NCBI GenBank assembly: GCA_903852495.1
Contig: CAINRC010000135.1
Span: 1 to 64,000 of the forward strand
Direction of reading: 5' to 3'
Length of the DNA: 64,000 bases
Source of the DNA: an uncultured Geobacteraceae bacterium
GTDB lineage: Bacteria > Desulfobacterota > Desulfuromonadia > Geobacterales > Pseudopelobacteraceae
Part shown: piece by piece, positions 51,451 to 63,284 of the stretch
How the letters are laid out: each line of letters begins with the position of its first letter
Numbering within the stretch: position 1 is the first letter of the stretch
The notes under the pieces: generated by a model
The model's database searches: none
What the model was told of the DNA's origin: nothing
Seen by the model: the letters and a program-made list of their open reading frames with translations, nothing else
Made by a program: the position numbers and the translations under genes

Positions 51451-51651
51451 ATGGAAGCAATCATGATAGCAGGTGTTGCTGTGGTGGCGATCGGCGGCTG
51501 GTATTCAGCCATGGATATGCTGGCGGATCTGGGGATCAGGGTACGGAGACGGAGCCGGTCTGATGCGCCAAAGAAGCATGGCGTACAGTCACGCGACCGG
51601 CGGGTCCCGGTGCAGCAAAGGATCAAGCAGATGGCGGGGGTGAACATTTGA
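51451..51651 (+). CDS. Small hypothetical membrane protein
   Basis: This frame of 66 residues has one hydrophobic segment at the start (MEAIMIAGVAVVAIGGW) and a basic tail (RVRRRSRS...). GGGAGGG lies 4-10 bases before ATG 51451. Its last 63 bases overlap the end of ttcA tail to tail. No family is recognised; it may be real or chance. Confidence 0.4.
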   Translation: MEAIMIAGVAVVAIGGWYSAMDMLADLGIRVRRRSRSDAPKKHGVQSRDRRVPVQQRIKQMAGVNI

Positions 51652-52392
51652 CAGGGATTTCAGGAGGCTGCTCTTCACGTGGGGAATATCCGCCTGCAGC
51701 TCCTTGAGCAGCCGCTTCATCCGCTTGCGCTGCATATCGGCGGTGCCGCAGACCGGACAGCAGCAGCAGACGACCGGAAGTTCCGCCTGGCGGGAAAATG
51801 TGATGATATCTTCTTCAGGAAGATATACCAGCGGCCTGATCACGGTAATGACACCGTTGTCAGCCAGCATGGATGCGGCCATTGACTTAAGTGATCCGAC
51901 AAAGAACTGATTCAGCAGCAATGTTTCGATGAAATCATCCTGATGATGGCCAAGCGCCAATTTGTTACATCCCAATGTCTGGGCAGCTTCGTAAAGCGCC
52001 CCCCGTTTCAGGCGTGAACAGATCGAACAGTAGGAAGAGCCGGGACGGCGTTTTTCCTGAATAATGGCATAGTGCTCACTCGGCACCATCCGGTAGGAAA
52101 AGCCGTGATCCTGGAAGAATTTTTCAATAGTATCCGTGCGGTAGCCGGGATAGCCGGAATCAATATTGACCGCGACCAGCTCGAACCGTACCGGAGCCCT
52201 TCTGCGTAGATCCTCCAGTAACAGCAGCAGCGTGTAGGAATCCTTACCGCCGGAAACCGCCACCGCGATACGATCCCCTTCCTCAATCAGACTAAAGTCG
52301 GCAATCGCTTTACCGACACCATGCCGTAGCGCCCTGAACAGCCGATCATCCTTGAATTCGGCTGCCGGTTTTTTCCGTTCGGAATTGTTCAC
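51589..52392 (-). CDS. ttcA: tRNA 2-thiocytidine(32) synthetase
   Basis: This 267-residue enzyme thiolates C32 of certain tRNAs. The PP-loop SGGKDS and the Cys pairs (CSICSR; CCPVCG) that hold an Fe-S cluster are present. The start is GTG 52392, 4 bases after the metX stop, rather than the ATG at 52461 inside metX. It therefore shares the SAM-controlled transcript of metX. The C-terminus extends about 8 residues past the usual HLLDP end. Confidence 0.9.
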   Translation of the reverse strand: MNNSERKKPAAEFKDDRLFRALRHGVGKAIADFSLIEEGDRIAVAVSGGKDSYTLLLLLEDLRRRAPVRFELVAVNIDSGYPGYRTDTIEKFFQDHGFSYRMVPSEHYAIIQEKRRPGSSYCSICSRLKRGALYEAAQTLGCNKLALGHHQDDFIETLLLNQFFVGSLKSMAASMLADNGVITVIRPLVYLPEEDIITFSRQAELPVVCCCCPVCGTADMQRKRMKRLLKELQADIPHVKSSLLKSLSNVHPRHLLDPLLHRDPPVA

Positions 52393-52396
52393 CGTT

Positions 52397-53494
52397 TCAG
52401 ACCCTGCCGAGGAAATCCCGCACCAGCGGGGCAAAGGTTTCATGTTCCAGGAGAAAGGCATCGTGACCGTACGCCGACGTGATCAGGTGATATTCGACAG
52501 GTTTCCCCAGCTCTGTAAGGCAGGTGACCATTTCCTCCGTCTGGTAGGAGGGATAGAGCCAGTCGGAGCTGAAGGCATAAAATTGAATCGGCACCTGAAC
52601 CTGGCTGAATGCTTCCGCAAGGGATTCATACCCCCAGGCAACATCGTACAGGTCCAGTGATTTGGCCAGATAGAGAAACGAGTTGGCATCGAAACGATCG
52701 ACAAAACTGTACCCGTTGTAATTCAGGTAGCGTTCGACCTCGAACTGGCCGAAAAAATCGAACTGGCCGTCCCGGGCGGAAAAACGCCGGCCGAATTTCG
52801 AGTTCATCGATTCATCGGACAAAAATGTGATGTGCCCGATACCGCGTGCCAGCGCCAGGCCGTCCTTGGGGTTGTGCTTGTATTCTCCCTTGCGCCAGGT
52901 CGGATCGTTAAAAATTGCCCAGCGGGCAACGGCGTTGAGCGAAATGGCCTGGGGCGACGGGCGCGGGGTTGTTGCCAGCACAATAGCCGACGCGATGCTG
53001 TCCGGATACTGGGTTGCCCACTCCAGAGCCTGCATACCGCCCATGCTCCCCCCCATGACCGTCAGCAGCTTGCTGATCCCGAGCGTTTCGATCAGCAGTT
53101 TCTGGGCGCGGACCATGTCGCGGATGGTAACTACCGGAAAGGAAAGATTATACCGTTTGCCGGTTTTGGGATTGATTGAGGTGGGGCCGGTAGAACCAAA
53201 GCAGGAGCCGATGACATTTGAACAGATAATAAAATAGCGGTCGGTGTCAAGCAGCCGCCCCGGGCCGACAATGGCGTCCCACCAGCCCGGCTTGGTTTCC
53301 AACGCGTTCCGCTTCCCGGCCAGATGGGCATCGCCGGTCCAGGCATGTTCAACCAGAATAGCGTTGCTCTTGAGCTCGTTCAGTGTGCCGTAGGTCTCGT
53401 ACACCAAAGAGATCGGCGCCAGAATCCTTCCGCTGTCAAGACGGATGCCCGATTCAAAGGTTATGGAGTTTTCCCTGATGTACCCTTCAGACAT
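52397..53494 (-). CDS. metX: Homoserine O-acetyltransferase
   Basis: This 365-residue alpha/beta hydrolase acetylates homoserine for methionine synthesis. The nucleophile elbow is [12 protein letters not shown], and the catalytic His is in [12 protein letters not shown] 53494 begins [10 protein letters not shown]. The longer frame to 53704 lies across the riboswitch. Family members can prefer homoserine or serine; the SAM riboswitch upstream favours homoserine. Confidence 0.95.
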   Translation of the reverse strand: MSEGYIRENSITFESGIRLDSGRILAPISLVYETYGTLNELKSNAILVEHAWTGDAHLAGKRNALETKPGWWDAIVGPGRLLDTDRYFIICSNVIGSCFGSTGPTSINPKTGKRYNLSFPVVTIRDMVRAQKLLIETLGISKLLTVMGGSMGGMQALEWATQYPDSIASAIVLATTPRPSPQAISLNAVARWAIFNDPTWRKGEYKHNPKDGLALARGIGHITFLSDESMNSKFGRRFSARDGQFDFFGQFEVERYLNYNGYSFVDRFDANSFLYLAKSLDLYDVAWGYESLAEAFSQVQVPIQFYAFSSDWLYPSYQTEEMVTCLTELGKPVEYHLITSAYGHDAFLLEHETFAPLVRDFLGRV

Positions 53495-53528
53495 AAAAAA
53501 ACCCTTCGCATGAATATGAGAAGGGGCC
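53495..53528 (-). terminator. Terminator of the SAM riboswitch, abutting metX
   Basis: On the minus strand CCCTTC (53525-53520) pairs with GAAGGG (53507-53502), loop of 12 bases, followed by seven T residues that end at the metX ATG. Confidence 0.82.
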
Positions 53529-53546
53529 GGTAATATACACAGCACA

Positions 53547-53652
53547 CCTCTCATCTTTGCCTTTCGGCAGGATTTAGCACCTGGCGTCATAATGACCGGT
53601 TGCTGTGGCTTCGCAGGGCCTTTTCCCTCCACCACTCTCGATAAGCAGGTTT
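53547..53652 (-). promoter_or_regulatory. SAM-I riboswitch (S-box) of metX-ttcA
   Basis: On the minus strand the S-box blocks are in order: CTTATCGAGAGTGGTGGAGG, GGCCCTGCGAAGCCACAGCA, GCCAGGTGCTAAATCCTGCC and the closing GATGAGAGG (ends near 53547). This matches the S-adenosylmethionine aptamer. High SAM should favour the terminator before metX. Confidence 0.95.
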
Positions 53653-53661
53653 CGTTTTGAG

Positions 53662-53691
53662 ACGATACGAAAAAAAGCCGCATTTTGTCAA
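53662..53691 (-). promoter_or_regulatory. Promoter of metX-ttcA
   Basis: On the minus strand TTGACA (53691-53686), an 18-base spacer and TATCGT (53667-53662) lie just upstream of the SAM-I aptamer. Confidence 0.55.
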
Positions 53692-53766
53692 TAAAATTGA
53701 GCATCCACAGCGCTGTCGGGACTCATGGGACAGCATTCAAATTGAGTAGAAAACAGCCTGTTTTTC

Positions 53767-53775
53767 TGCTATAAG
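53767..53775 (+). promoter_or_regulatory. Extended -10 element before the lipoprotein gene
   Basis: TGCTATAAG is a good extended -10. The nearest -35-like sequence (TTGAGT, 53742-53747) is too far for normal spacing. Confidence 0.4.
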
Positions 53776-53828
53776 ATTACTGGAATTACGTTGGTGCCGC
53801 CCACATTACGCTTACTCGGAGTTTATTC

Positions 53829-54824
53829 ATGAAACGGTTCGTCGTTGGTTTGTTTCTTGTCGCTGTGACACAGTTCGGTTGTGCCCAGAATCATTTCAAT
53901 ATCCCTGCTGATAATATTGCCGAAAAAATCAAGACGCTCGGGGTCGCTCCGATTTTCGTGGATGCCGATTCAGACATCATCTACCCGCAAAAAGAGCTCC
54001 TGCTCCCGCTTATGGCCGACCTCAACCGGAAAAGCGAACCATTCCTGCTGCGTAAAATTCAGGCCACCGGCAGCTTCTACGCGGTTACCCAACTGAGCGA
54101 TGATCCGCAACAGCTATTCAGCAAGCTGATTGCGCGGCGCGAAAAACGTAACGATGCCGATATCCAGTACAATAAATATTTCTGGAAGAATGATGAAATC
54201 GGCGCCTATATCAAAAACAATCGCCTGGACGCCCTCATGGTAGTGGTGGTAAGCGGGCTGACTAAAACCAGCAAAATTTTCTCCGGCAATCTGCTGGCAT
54301 CCCTTGAGACCAATTACAACTTTTTGACCGTCACCGCCCAGATCATCGCCCCTGACGGCACTGTTCTGTGGGAATACCCGAATTTTCGTGCCCACCTGCT
54401 GACCTACTATCCACTGGTCAACCTTCAGTATCCGGACTTCAGTGAATCGGAAGCAAACCTGTCCCGGAAAACCGAGGTCCGCTTCAAATCCATTGATGGC
54501 ATCCGCCGGATTCTTGAGCAGAAAAGAAGCGACTGGAAATTCCAGGAAACACCGGAGCCGGAAGTCTACGGAAGAGTGTTTGATGAGATAGCCTCCCTGG
54601 TTTCCCACTCCGGTAAAAAAGCGGAGCAGAAACCGGCCGACGTCAAGCCGGCTCCCGTTCAGGACAATACAGTGAAACCGGCTGGTGAAGCGGCACAGAA
54701 GGCTGCCCCCGCCGCACCGGCACCGGCGGTTGAAGCTCCGCCTCAGGCACCGGCCCCCAGCGCTCCCGTCAGCACGACCGATGCCCCTGGCGACATAGTC
54801 CCGGCAACCGGAAGCACCCGTTAG
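53829..54824 (+). CDS. Uncharacterised lipoprotein with Pro/Ala-rich tail
   Basis: This 331-residue protein is not recognised. A lipoprotein signal ends in TQFGCAQ (Cys18). The middle (about 20-260) looks globular, with [19 protein letters not shown] and [17 protein letters not shown], and includes a [11 protein letters not shown]-like strand ([12 protein letters not shown]). The last 70 residues are mostly Pro, Ala, Val and Lys and are probably a flexible tail near the cell wall. CGGAG lies about 9 bases before the ATG. It stands alone between divergent metX and hisZ. Confidence 0.8.
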   Translation: MKRFVVGLFLVAVTQFGCAQNHFNIPADNIAEKIKTLGVAPIFVDADSDIIYPQKELLLPLMADLNRKSEPFLLRKIQATGSFYAVTQLSDDPQQLFSKLIARREKRNDADIQYNKYFWKNDEIGAYIKNNRLDALMVVVVSGLTKTSKIFSGNLLASLETNYNFLTVTAQIIAPDGTVLWEYPNFRAHLLTYYPLVNLQYPDFSESEANLSRKTEVRFKSIDGIRRILEQKRSDWKFQETPEPEVYGRVFDEIASLVSHSGKKAEQKPADVKPAPVQDNTVKPAGEAAQKAAPAAPAPAVEAPPQAPAPSAPVSTTDAPGDIVPATGSTR

Positions 54825-54832
54825 GCACGGGC

Positions 54833-54857
54833 GCCCCGCCGGGGACCTTTTGTTTTG
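54833..54857 (+). terminator. Weak terminator after the lipoprotein gene
   Basis: A short GC stem (CCCC-GCC-GGGG, 54834-54844) is followed after two bases by CTTTTGTTTT. The stem is only about 4 bp. Confidence 0.4.
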
Positions 54858-54883
54858 ACATGACGAAGGGTTTTTGCGACAAT
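54855..54883 (+). promoter_or_regulatory. Promoter of hisZ-purA
   Basis: TTGACA (54855-54860), a 17-base spacer and GACAAT (54878-54883) fit sigma-70. The position supports ATG 54938 for hisZ. Confidence 0.6.
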
Positions 54884-54937
54884 CCCGCCGCTTCGGCACT
54901 GTCGGCAATCCGCACCTCAGGTGCAGTAAAAGGATAC

Positions 54938-57540
<2,603 letters not shown>

Positions 57541-57555
57541 TACGGTAAAAACAGG

Positions 57556-57633
57556 AGGCTCTTGCTAAAGTCAAAAAAATCCCCTCCCGTCAAGGGAGGG
57601 GGAGAATGTTTTTAAGACTTTTGCAAGAGTCTC
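57556..57633. repeat. Intergenic palindromic repeat, copy 3 (most complete)
   Basis: Left arm (57556-57578) and right arm (57608-57633) are imperfect inverted copies (GAGGCTCTTGCTAAAGTC against GTTTTTAAGACTTTTGCAAG), around a core palindrome CCCCTCCCGTCAAGGGAGGG. The right arm is shared with the element at 26022 with one base change. It has the look of a small non-coding mobile or REP-like unit. Confidence 0.8.
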
Positions 57634-57647
57634 ACCGTATCCCCGAA

Positions 57648-57687
57648 AACGTAGAAAGGCCGGCAGCAATGCCGGCCTTTCTACGTT
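57648..57687. terminator. Bidirectional terminator hairpin between purA and the GH13 gene
   Basis: AACGTAGAAAGGCCGGC (57648-57664) and its exact complement (57671-57687) form a 17-bp perfect stem, loop AGCAAT. There is no long T-run outside the stem, but T-rich bases in the stem edges and its strength suggest a terminator for both sides. Confidence 0.75.
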
Positions 57688-57707
57688 ATGAACGTGACAC
57701 CCCAAGC

Positions 57708-60700
57708 TTACGCCACCGGTTTTTTGCCCCGTGGCTGCTGCGGTTTGAGTGCCTTTTCCGGTAGGTCTGAAAAAAGGCGGCTGCGGTAGCCCACATCACG
57801 GGCCAGCGTTACGGCAAGGCCCAGAGTACGTTCTGCGGCTCCTGCCCGTGTGGAAACGGACCTGGCTGTCTGCACCGTGCCCCCCCCTACAACCAGAAGC
57901 AGCAGGGTGACCCATTCGCACAACTCTTCAAAGCGCTCCTTATTGAACCATTCGGTTCCCTCGCTTTCGTGATGCAGCAGATATTTCCGGCACGCCCCCA
58001 GGGTAAAGAGCTTCTGCAGCCCTTTCAGGCCGGGTGTCCCGACATCGTCTCCCGCTAAGCGCCACCACTCCAGAAGCGCGGTCATCAGCCCGACGGCACG
58101 GCTGCTGAACAGGGCGTCATCATCGCGCAGCAGAAAACTCCGCAGTGTTACGTCGAGCCCCCGGCTGACCGGGTCAAGCGGAGTTTCGCGCAGCACCAGC
58201 CATGCCAGCAGGAACGATTCTGCCGCCAGGTCGGAAAAGCGTGCGTCCAGACGTGCTTGAAACAGACCTGCTTCTTTGGCTGTCGTCCGGTGCCCCTTGA
58301 GAGCGGAGAAACGGGCGAGCTGTTCAACAGCACTGCTCGGCCGCAGCGCTGTCTTCCGTTTCACTTTGCCGGCACCGCTGCGTGGCGCAGAGGTCGGCGG
58401 TACCGCCAGTTCCTCGGTGCGGGCGCTCAGGAGAAACCGGTCCACCGCTTCCTGCAGCCCGGCGGCTGTCACAGCAGGTTTTTTCGCCTCCCCGCTTGTA
58501 CGCAAAAACTCAAAAATCGCACGGAAGTCGCTGTTAAGCCCGGCGTAACGGAGCTGTTTACGCTGCTCCTCAAGAGAAACGACACCCGCGCCATTCAGGT
58601 GGGTGTACAGCAGCAGCCACGAGCCGTCCTGATCATCGCGGACTTCCCGGAAATCCATGAATACGTGGAATTGATACTCCTTCAGTTCCACGTACAGTCC
58701 CTGTTCATGCAGTTCACGCGCCGAGCGGAGATACTCCAATCCCTCGGTCTGGTCACGAAATGCAATATAGCACCCGGCTTCATTTGTTGCGGCGAGCGCC
58801 TCTGCCAGCGAGGTCCGGGTCAGAGCCCCCCCCTCGGTTTCGCAGGTGACCGCAAAGGATGCTGACTCCCTGATCCATCCGGACGTTACCTCATGGCAGT
58901 TATGGTACAGCACCAGCGCCTTGTGATCACCTACCCGGTTGGAATAGGCGAACACATTTTCATCGACGCTGTCACCGGCATGGAAATCGTACAGAACGAA
59001 GTTTTCCGATTCCGAGAAAAGCCATCGGCGACGCAGCAGCGGGAAGATCCACATTTCGTGCCCGCGAACCAGCCCCTCATCAACCTGTTCGTCCCAATAG
59101 GCACGCTTGTACTCCATGCCGTATTTTTCGTGAAAGCCCTCGATCTGACCATGGCCGAACATCGGCAGACCGGGCATGGTTATCAGCAGAACGCAGGCGC
59201 CGAAATACTTCCCCTGCGAACCGAACTGGGCAACCGCCGTTTTTTCATCCGGGTTATTCATGAAATTGACGAAGCGCTTGAGAATTTCGTGATTGAATTC
59301 CAGCACGTTTTTGATGGTTTTACGGTACTTGGCGTTTTCCTCGGCCTTGAGCATGTTCATAAAAGCGCTGTTGTAGACCCGGTGCATACCGAGGGTTCTG
59401 ACGAAATACCCCTCCATCATCCAGAACGCCTCCGCCAGCAGCAGCGTACCGGGCGCCTCCGCAGCGACACGGTCCACCACCTCACGCCAGAACTCCACCG
59501 GGAAAACCGCGTTAAACTCATCCTTGCTCATGCCATGCTCAACACGGGACGGTACTCCGCCGCCAAGACCGCGCAGCGGAAACCAGAGACGCTGGTAATG
59601 CTTTTTTGCCAGGGTCATGGCGGCATCAAAGCGGATGATCGGGAAATTACGGGCCACATGGAGGATGGTCTGGATGACCGCTTCCCGCAGCTCCGGGATC
59701 AGGTAGTTAAGCTGCGCCGTATCGTTCCAGGGGATACTGGTGCCGTCATTGCCGTGGTAGATATAACGGGTCCGTCCATTGCCCCGATCATAGTGCTTGA
59801 AGACGACGGCGGCATCGCTCTTGTTCCAGTAGCCGTCCTCCACCTGCAGAGTTACCGCAGGGTCGGAAGAAAGGTCTTCACCGGTGAACTGGTAGGTCGG
59901 GAACGGAGGATAATCGGTCTGGACGAACCAGTCCGGGTGCTGGATCACCCAGCGGGAATAGATGCCGGTGTGATTCGGCACCATATCGCTTGCCAATCGT
60001 ATGCCACGGCGACCGGCACGTTCCCGGAGGCTCGCCAGCGCTTCCCACCCACCAAGATCAGCGGCCACTTCATAGTCATACAGCGAGTAGGCCGAAGCGA
60101 TGGCATCCGGATTCCCGCAGATCTGCTTGATCCGCTGGGATGCGGGGGAACGCTCCCACAGCCCTATCAGCCAGAGGCCGGTGAACCCCCTGGCCGCCAG
60201 TCGGTCAAGTTCCGTGTCCGGCACCTGATCAAGACGGGTGATGGGGAACCCGTGGGAACGGCTCAACTGATCAAGCCAGACGTAGACCATCTTGGCCATC
60301 ATGACCACATGGGACATCCAGCCGGCATCGGGCGAGAAGTGTTCATATTCGGGATAATCGAAGCCGTGGAAAACGGCGTCTGTTCCCGAAGAAGCGCCGG
60401 CATCGCCGACGTGTTGCCCGGCACGCCGGAACTGGAGAACCGGCGCAGGGCCCGGATCACCGCCACCGCCGCCGCGCTCCCTCTGCTCCTCCTGGAAGAT
60501 ATCAAAAGCGATTTCAACTTCCAGCAGCAGTTCCGGTGGCAGAATATCCTGCCACTCTGCCCGGAGATAGGCAACCTGGCCGGCCAGAGAATCGGGGGAT
60601 GCCGTGATCGCCGCCATGAGGGCCTCGATCAGGGTGCATCCTTTCTCGGCAAGAACCGGGCCGTCCTTGAGGGAGAGATCGAAGGCCTGAATAATGTTCG

Positions 60701-61253
60701 TGTATTGTGATGATGACGCTAACGCCCGGTCATCAACCAGTTCGCGGAAGCTTTCGATTGCCGGGTTTACCGCCGCCAGCCGCAGCATAAGCATCTCCCG
60801 CAGCAGGCGGTGGGTGCGCAGCGGGCTGGTGAGACTCTCGGCCACCCAGCGGGTCGGTTCGGCATTCTCCTGCAGAACCGGCGCCGGCGGAAACAGCTCG
60901 ACAAAACGCCGGGCCGTGGTTCGCAACCCTTCGCCTGCCGGATCGAATCCCCCCGCCTTCGCTGCGTTGGTCAGAAGAGAGGTGGCCGGAGCGTGGGCGA
61001 CACCGTCAATAAGGTAGCGCAGAGCATTCTGAAGGGACGCGTACAGGTTCAGTTCGCCGGCATGGACAACCGCAGAACCGGGCGACCGGGTGCCGTTCAG
61101 CTTGAAAGCCAGCTGCCGGAAAAACTGTATCTGGGGAATTCCACGTTCTTTGATGCCGCTTGAAAGCGGTCCAAGGGCGAGCGAACGCCAGTGATGGGAG
61201 GAAATCTGAATATCGTACGGGAAGTAGGAATCGGTACCGCTCGGAGCTGTCAT
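57708..61253 (-). CDS. Large GH13 (alpha-amylase-fold) protein of unknown substrate
   Basis: This 1181-residue protein has a GH13 barrel at about residues 295-800 inside a much larger chain. Region I (SDMVPNHTG, Asp423, His428), region II (IIRFDAAMTL, nucleophile Asp543), region III (LLLAEAFW, acid Glu608) and region IV (FMNNPDEKTA, Asp669) are visible, so the catalytic triad is kept. In region IV the usual His of NHD is Pro668. The first 290 and last 280 residues are mainly helical, of unknown function; a Gly/Pro linker lies near 260-270. No signal peptide is seen, so it is probably cytoplasmic and acts on glycogen, trehalose or maltose-type sugars. It follows a TPR gene on the same strand. 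Confidence 0.85.
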   Translation of the reverse strand: MTAPSGTDSYFPYDIQISSHHWRSLALGPLSSGIKERGIPQIQFFRQLAFKLNGTRSPGSAVVHAGELNLYASLQNALRYLIDGVAHAPATSLLTNAAKAGGFDPAGEGLRTTARRFVELFPPAPVLQENAEPTRWVAESLTSPLRTHRLLREMLMLRLAAVNPAIESFRELVDDRALASSSQYTNIIQAFDLSLKDGPVLAEKGCTLIEALMAAITASPDSLAGQVAYLRAEWQDILPPELLLEVEIAFDIFQEEQRERGGGGGDPGPAPVLQFRRAGQHVGDAGASSGTDAVFHGFDYPEYEHFSPDAGWMSHVVMMAKMVYVWLDQLSRSHGFPITRLDQVPDTELDRLAARGFTGLWLIGLWERSPASQRIKQICGNPDAIASAYSLYDYEVAADLGGWEALASLRERAGRRGIRLASDMVPNHTGIYSRWVIQHPDWFVQTDYPPFPTYQFTGEDLSSDPAVTLQVEDGYWNKSDAAVVFKHYDRGNGRTRYIYHGNDGTSIPWNDTAQLNYLIPELREAVIQTILHVARNFPIIRFDAAMTLAKKHYQRLWFPLRGLGGGVPSRVEHGMSKDEFNAVFPVEFWREVVDRVAAEAPGTLLLAEAFWMMEGYFVRTLGMHRVYNSAFMNMLKAEENAKYRKTIKNVLEFNHEILKRFVNFMNNPDEKTAVAQFGSQGKYFGACVLLITMPGLPMFGHGQIEGFHEKYGMEYKRAYWDEQVDEGLVRGHEMWIFPLLRRRWLFSESENFVLYDFHAGDSVDENVFAYSNRVGDHKALVLYHNCHEVTSGWIRESASFAVTCETEGGALTRTSLAEALAATNEAGCYIAFRDQTEGLEYLRSARELHEQGLYVELKEYQFHVFMDFREVRDDQDGSWLLLYTHLNGAGVVSLEEQRKQLRYAGLNSDFRAIFEFLRTSGEAKKPAVTAAGLQEAVDRFLLSARTEELAVPPTSAPRSGAGKVKRKTALRPSSAVEQLARFSALKGHRTTAKEAGLFQARLDARFSDLAAESFLLAWLVLRETPLDPVSRGLDVTLRSFLLRDDDALFSSRAVGLMTALLEWWRLAGDDVGTPGLKGLQKLFTLGACRKYLLHHESEGTEWFNKERFEELCEWVTLLLLVVGGGTVQTARSVSTRAGAAERTLGLAVTLARDVGYRSRLFSDLPEKALKPQQPRGKKPVA

Positions 61254-61315
61254 GATGTTTCCAGTCGCGGAATGCGGAGATGTCAGAAATTATTTATACA
61301 TCGACACCGGGTTGA

Positions 61316-63193
61316 TCAGGGCTGTTTTTTTGGCTGCGTTGTGGTGCCTTTAGCCGGGGCTTTGGTCTTTTTTGCACCTTTTTTACTTTTGCTCTTTTTG
61401 GTCGCTTTCCCTTTTTTGCCCTTGGTTATCTTGCGTGGTTCGGGGTTGAACTCGTCACGGATATTATTGAGGAGAACAGTGGTCTCTTCCATGGTCGGAT
61501 CCGCTTTTTTCGCCGCTTCAAGGGTTTCTTTGGCCTCGCTCAGCCGGCCGCTTTTCATGTACAGGCGGCCAAGAGCGTTGAGTGCTCTGGCGTTGTCCGG
61601 CTTCAGTTCAATCGCTTTTTTATATGTGGCGATTGCGTTTTCATAATCCTTCTTGAAATCGTAAATAAGCCCCAGCTTGTAGTGGTTGACCGGATCAGCG
61701 GGGTTGAGTTCCACCGCCTCTTTGAGCAGCGTCGTGATTTCGTCGTACTGCTTGTTCTTCACGTAGATCGAGATGAGTGCGGTGCGCGCCTCATTATCGT
61801 CTTTATTGATTGTCAGCACTTTTTTGTAATGCAACACCGCTTTATCGTTATCCCCTTTTTGGGCATACAGGGCGGCGATTTCCCGGTTGGCATCCGCGTC
61901 ATTCGGGCTATAGGAAAGTACTGAGTTGTATGAAGAAATTGCCAGGCCGGCTTCCTTGCTTTTGGCGAATATGCGGGCAAGTTTGAGGTGGATATCCGGG
62001 CTTTCGGGGCGCAGCTTGAGAAACTCCGAATACTGTTCCACCGCTTCCTGGAACAGGCTGCGGTTAAAGCGGATATCGCCCAGCCGCAAATGAGCTTCAG
62101 CACTGGCCGGGTTAACCTTGACCGCCCGTTTGTACGCGACTACCGCCTCGTCGACCTGGGATTTTTTCTCATGCAGAATACCAAGGTTGAGGTACACATC
62201 GCTGTTGGTGCTGTTGCGGTGTGCCGCTTCCCGATACGCCTCCATCGCCTCCGTATCTTTGCCCGCCGCCCGGTAAATGTGGCCAAGTTTTTCGTAGGAA
62301 AGCGTATTATCAGGGTGTTCCTTGATGGCAGCCTTGAGGTTTTCAATCTCCTTGTCAGCCCCACTCACAGTCGACGGGGCAGCAGACTTCTGGGCGGCCG
62401 GCGTGAGCTTGCTCTTCCCCCCCAGCAGTGAATGGTAGTCGGACAGCTTGATATCGCCCTTCTTTTCATAAATTACGGCCATCATCAGGTGAACATCACG
62501 GTTCTGGGGAGTTGCGGTCTCTGCGCGCTTCATCTGTTCGAGCGCCTTGTCAAGCTCGCCCCGCTGCACATATACCCCTGCGATGCCGATGTGCGCCTTG
62601 GCCGAAGCGGGATCGGCAGTCAGTGCTTTGCGATACTCCACCAGCGCTTTTTCAGGCTGGTTCATGGCGGTGTAGGTCTCGGCCAGGCCGATAAATACGG
62701 TAACATCACGGGTCAGGGTACGCCCCGCTTCATGGTAATGATACGCTGCCAGCGAATAAACTTTCTGAGCGGCCAGAATCCGCGCCAGCGCCTTATGGTA
62801 GAGCGGGCTTGGAGCCGTGGAAAGTCCACGCGTCAGTTCAACCGATGCCTCGTCATTCATCCCCTTCTGAGCATAGAGTAGCCCCATATTGCCGCTTGCG
62901 CGACCGAACGCGGGCTCTTTCAGCAGCGTGCGGCGATATTCCTCGATGGCATTGTCGGTGTTGCCGATCCGCTCCTGCTGGAGGGCATTGACAAAATGGC
63001 CCGCAGCACCATCGGGGCACTGGGTGATTATTTTTGCTTCAAGCAGACGCATCTCTGACTCATTGGTGATGCTATCCAGCGTCACTGCAGTTTCAAGGGC
63101 CTCTTTGCAGGGCTCTTTAGTGAAACCCCAGGTGAATCCTGTCAACAGGAGTGCGGCGCTCAACAGCAGCAGATATGTTTTCAGGATCTTCAT
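61316..63193 (-). CDS. Periplasmic or exported TPR-repeat protein
   Basis: This 625-residue protein starts with a signal peptide (about 1-24) and then contains a long array of tetratricopeptide repeats (many copies of the ALxxYxxAL..P pattern; for example NALGRLYMKSGRLSEAKETL near the end). The last 40 residues are rich in Lys (KGKKGKATKKSKSKKGAKKT). TPR arrays hold partner proteins. The start at ATG 63193 matches a strong promoter 40 bases upstream. It is followed after 62 bases by the GH13 gene. Confidence 0.88.
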   Translation of the reverse strand: MKILKTYLLLLSAALLLTGFTWGFTKEPCKEALETAVTLDSITNESEMRLLEAKIITQCPDGAAGHFVNALQQERIGNTDNAIEEYRRTLLKEPAFGRASGNMGLLYAQKGMNDEASVELTRGLSTAPSPLYHKALARILAAQKVYSLAAYHYHEAGRTLTRDVTVFIGLAETYTAMNQPEKALVEYRKALTADPASAKAHIGIAGVYVQRGELDKALEQMKRAETATPQNRDVHLMMAVIYEKKGDIKLSDYHSLLGGKSKLTPAAQKSAAPSTVSGADKEIENLKAAIKEHPDNTLSYEKLGHIYRAAGKDTEAMEAYREAAHRNSTNSDVYLNLGILHEKKSQVDEAVVAYKRAVKVNPASAEAHLRLGDIRFNRSLFQEAVEQYSEFLKLRPESPDIHLKLARIFAKSKEAGLAISSYNSVLSYSPNDADANREIAALYAQKGDNDKAVLHYKKVLTINKDDNEARTALISIYVKNKQYDEITTLLKEAVELNPADPVNHYKLGLIYDFKKDYENAIATYKKAIELKPDNARALNALGRLYMKSGRLSEAKETLEAAKKADPTMEETTVLLNNIRDEFNPEPRKITKGKKGKATKKSKSKKGAKKTKAPAKGTTTQPKKQP

Positions 63194-63232
63194 AGCGGAC
63201 GTTTCCTTGGTTTCTCTCGGTAGTGCGGCGGG

Positions 63233-63261
63233 ATTATACACACCGGGCGGCAATATTTCAA
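63233..63261 (-). promoter_or_regulatory. Strong sigma-70 promoter of the TPR-GH13 operon
   Basis: On the minus strand TTGAAA (63261-63256), a 17-base spacer and a perfect TATAAT (63238-63233) give a short leader of about 33 bases. Confidence 0.75.
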
Positions 63262-63284
63262 TTATTTAGGGCAAGAACATGATT

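Noticed and set aside
58893-60710. Open plus-strand frame of 605 codons opposite the GH13 gene
   Set aside because: It is a shadow of the high-GC codon pattern of the GH13 frame; it has no family features and no ribosome-binding site.
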